Shown here one piece after another: positions 62,271 through 64,000 of a stretch of 64,000 bases of DNA. The DNA is taken from the NCBI GenBank assembly GCA_004154925.1, contig QJNS01000062.1, positions 248,001-312,000 of the forward strand, given 5' to 3'. Both the position numbers and the translations under genes were made by a program. Numbering within the stretch: the stretch's first letter is position 1; each line of letters begins with the position of its first letter. The notes below the pieces were generated by a model. The model was not told where the DNA came from, made no database searches, and worked only from the letters and a program-made list of their open reading frames with translations. The stretch is from Monosporascus cannonballus (Eukaryota; Ascomycota; Sordariomycetes; Xylariales).

Positions 62271-64000
62271 ATGTCTCGCCATCAGGCTTATCGTAACTAT
62301 GACTATGAGAACGACCTCGACGAGTACGATGGTGAAGAGTACGACGACGAGGAGGACGAGGAGTACGAGGAGGATGAGCTGAGCCCAGAAGACCGCGGTG
62401 CGTATTTCCATGGACTTTGGAATGGCGTATCATTGGGTCAGCAGCACTGGTGCTGATTGCTTCCCTTCCTGAATATAGCCCAGATGGTGGCTGGCACTGC
62501 CGAAATCCGTGCCGCGCTGGGCGACGAAGCTTCAAAAGTCACGACACAACAAATACAAGAGGCACTATGGCACTATTATTACGATGTTGACAAGTCTATC
62601 GCCTACTTGGTGAGCAAGTTCATCGCGCCACCGCCCAAGGCTGCTAAGAGTGCCACGAAGAAACAAAAAGGAGGTCAGTACAGCGTTTCTTCTTTATGGT
62701 CTACAGACACTCTGGGTCAGGTTGGAGCAAGAAATTGTCTGGCAGAACGTCAGCAAAAGTTTGTATATCCAGGTGTGTACACTGGCCACAGAGCGCAGCA
62801 GAGGTTTGACATGCTAATATATCAATAGCTGGCCAGGGGCCATCAGACCGCTCGGACCGATTTTCATTCCAAGATTTCTTCAGTGACATGCCATGGTTGG
62901 ATATTCCCAAGGATCGAGAAACAGTTTTCGTTGAACCATCACTGCCTCGAGGTGGTTTGCTAGGAGGAGCTAGCGCGTCAGGCGGCAAGATGTCCAAACT
63001 CCAAGCTCTAGCTGCGGCGCGGAAAAAGAAAGCCGAAGACCAGAAGTCGGAGAAAGTCGTCAAGGAGACCACCCAGCAAGTCGGCCAGCTCTCTCTTGGC
63101 TCTCAGTCCGAAGGCAACGAGGAGAAGATGAGGCCGCCCGGGTCGGCCGTTGGAAAGGAGTCGATGTCAGCCCAGGCAAGGGCAAATCTGGACCCCCAAG
63201 GCCTGGACCAGACGCAGGAATCCCGCCGTGAAAAAGTCGCAACACAATCAACTGAACCAGCACCTTCTCCGGTAATAGAGAAGGCGCCACCGCTGGAGAC
63301 GGCCGCCCCATCTGCTTTTGCTCAAGCCCTCCTTGGCCCAGTCTCAAACCCAGCTACCCATGCGCAGCAGAATCATTACCCATTGCCTTATATGAATTTG
63401 GCTTCATCCGTAACTGACGCCTTCTCAGAGCCGAGTCCAGATGACGTGGTTCTCATAGCACAATCGAAAGGTTCGCTTTCAGCGAAGAGGCTACAAGCAT
63501 GAGGTACTAATTCGTCCGTATCAGCGAGCAATAAGAAATTGGCTGCCTCCACAACGAAAAAGAAGGGGGTGTCTGACGAGAAAGCCGCAAGCACAAGCGA
63601 CGGTCTCAAAGATCTTAAGATTGACGACACACCCTTGCCCAAAAGCAAGAACCTAGATGTGTTAAGCGAGTATGAAAAGAGCAAAAGCAAGAAGAGCGCG
63701 AGTTTTGTTGTCGTTGGTAAGAAGCAGTATCGCCTTGGCAATGCTTCGCTCAAGTACTGACTGAACCAAGGCCACGTGGACGCCGGAAAGAGCACACTGA
63801 TGGGACGTTTATTGCTTGATCTCAATGTTGTGGACCAGCGCACCATCGAGCGGTACAGAAAAGAGGCAGAGGCCATGGGGAAATCATCGTTTGCGCTCGC
63901 CTGGGTTTTGGACCAGCGGACGGAGGAACGATCACGTGGCGTCACCATCGACATTGCGACGAACAAATTCGAGACCGAGAGCACCTCATTCACCATTCTG
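62271..64000 (+). CDS. hbs1: Hbs1-type translational GTPase (5' part, cut by window end)
   Basis: Hbs1 is an eRF3/EF1A-like GTPase that works with Dom34/Pelota to split stalled ribosomes (no-go and non-stop decay). The exons are 62271-62397, 62479-62673, 62829-63470, 63525-63716 and 63771 to beyond 64000; 462 codons are visible. The N-terminus is very acidic (DLDEYDGEEYDDEEDEEYEEDE). The HBS1 N-terminal helical domain follows (VTTQQIQEALWHYYYDVDKSIAYLV, ~62-90). Next are DFFSDMPWLDIPKDRETVFVEP, a disordered linker, and the GTPase start SFVVVGHVDAGKST (P-loop ~386-393). Switch I follows (SFALAWVLDQRTEERSRGVTIDIATNKFE). An intron (GTAAGA..CCAAG) lies inside the first P-loop glycine codon. The intron at 63471-63524 has a weaker GTTCGC donor. 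Unspliced frames end early (for example at 63502 and 63760), so the introns are required. Domains II and III lie outside the window. Confidence 0.92.

Noticed and set aside
1..64000. CRISPR arrays, bacterial operons, rRNA genes
   Set aside because: None seen; intron-containing eukaryotic genes throughout.

Overview
The window looks like chromosomal DNA of a filamentous ascomycete (Pezizomycotina, most likely Sordariomycetes; the class is inferred). The evidence is short introns of about 50-150 nt with GT..AG ends and CTAAC/CTGAC-like branch points, fungus-specific protein architectures (REI1, Vps27, Hbs1, a rhodanese-USP, a giant NACHT-TPR protein), and a sharp two-speed layout. The first 22.7 kb are extremely AT-rich and carry C-to-T/G-to-A decay typical of repeat-induced point mutation (RIP). 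The remaining 41 kb have balanced base composition and intact genes.

Region 1 (1-22.7 kb) is a transposon graveyard with no intact gene. It holds a 0.45-kb MITE with ~50-bp terminal inverted repeats (884-1336). Next is a nearly complete but RIP-ruined Ty3/Gypsy LTR retrotransposon on the minus strand (1875-13603). Its two 281-bp LTRs are colinear without an indel, it has a 4-bp target duplication, and reverse transcriptase and integrase are still readable. It appears to have landed inside an older ~190-bp dispersed repeat whose second copy is at 20.7-20.9 kb. Three less mutated islands (15.78-15.99, 16.88-17.03 and 20.31-20.48 kb) stand out. The AT-rich block ends abruptly near 22.7 kb, about 570 bp before the first housekeeping gene.

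Region 2 (22.7-39.7 kb) holds four housekeeping genes: CCT5 (chaperonin subunit, +), a UBE3A-type AZUL-HECT ubiquitin ligase (-), REI1 (60S ribosome maturation, +) and a long-chain acyl-CoA synthetase (+). A second foldback MITE (31403-31736) sits in the divergent HECT/REI1 intergenic region.

Region 3 (39.7-54.3 kb) is accessory. It contains a broken AIG1-like P-loop GTPase gene (-), an unidentified decayed minus-strand stretch, and a giant intact STAND/NACHT-TPR gene of about 2169 codons (+). A coiled-coil coding remnant follows. Fungal STAND proteins are candidates for non-self recognition or cell-death signalling, so this is the most interesting part of the window.

Region 4 (54.3-64.0 kb) carries a rhodanese-USP deubiquitinase (-) divergent from VPS27 (ESCRT-0, +), both connected with ubiquitin-dependent endosomal sorting if the deubiquitinase is Doa4-like. 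It ends with the 5' part of HBS1 (ribosome rescue GTPase, +), cut off by the window edge. All gene models were spliced by hand from frame continuity and splice signals; no database search was possible.
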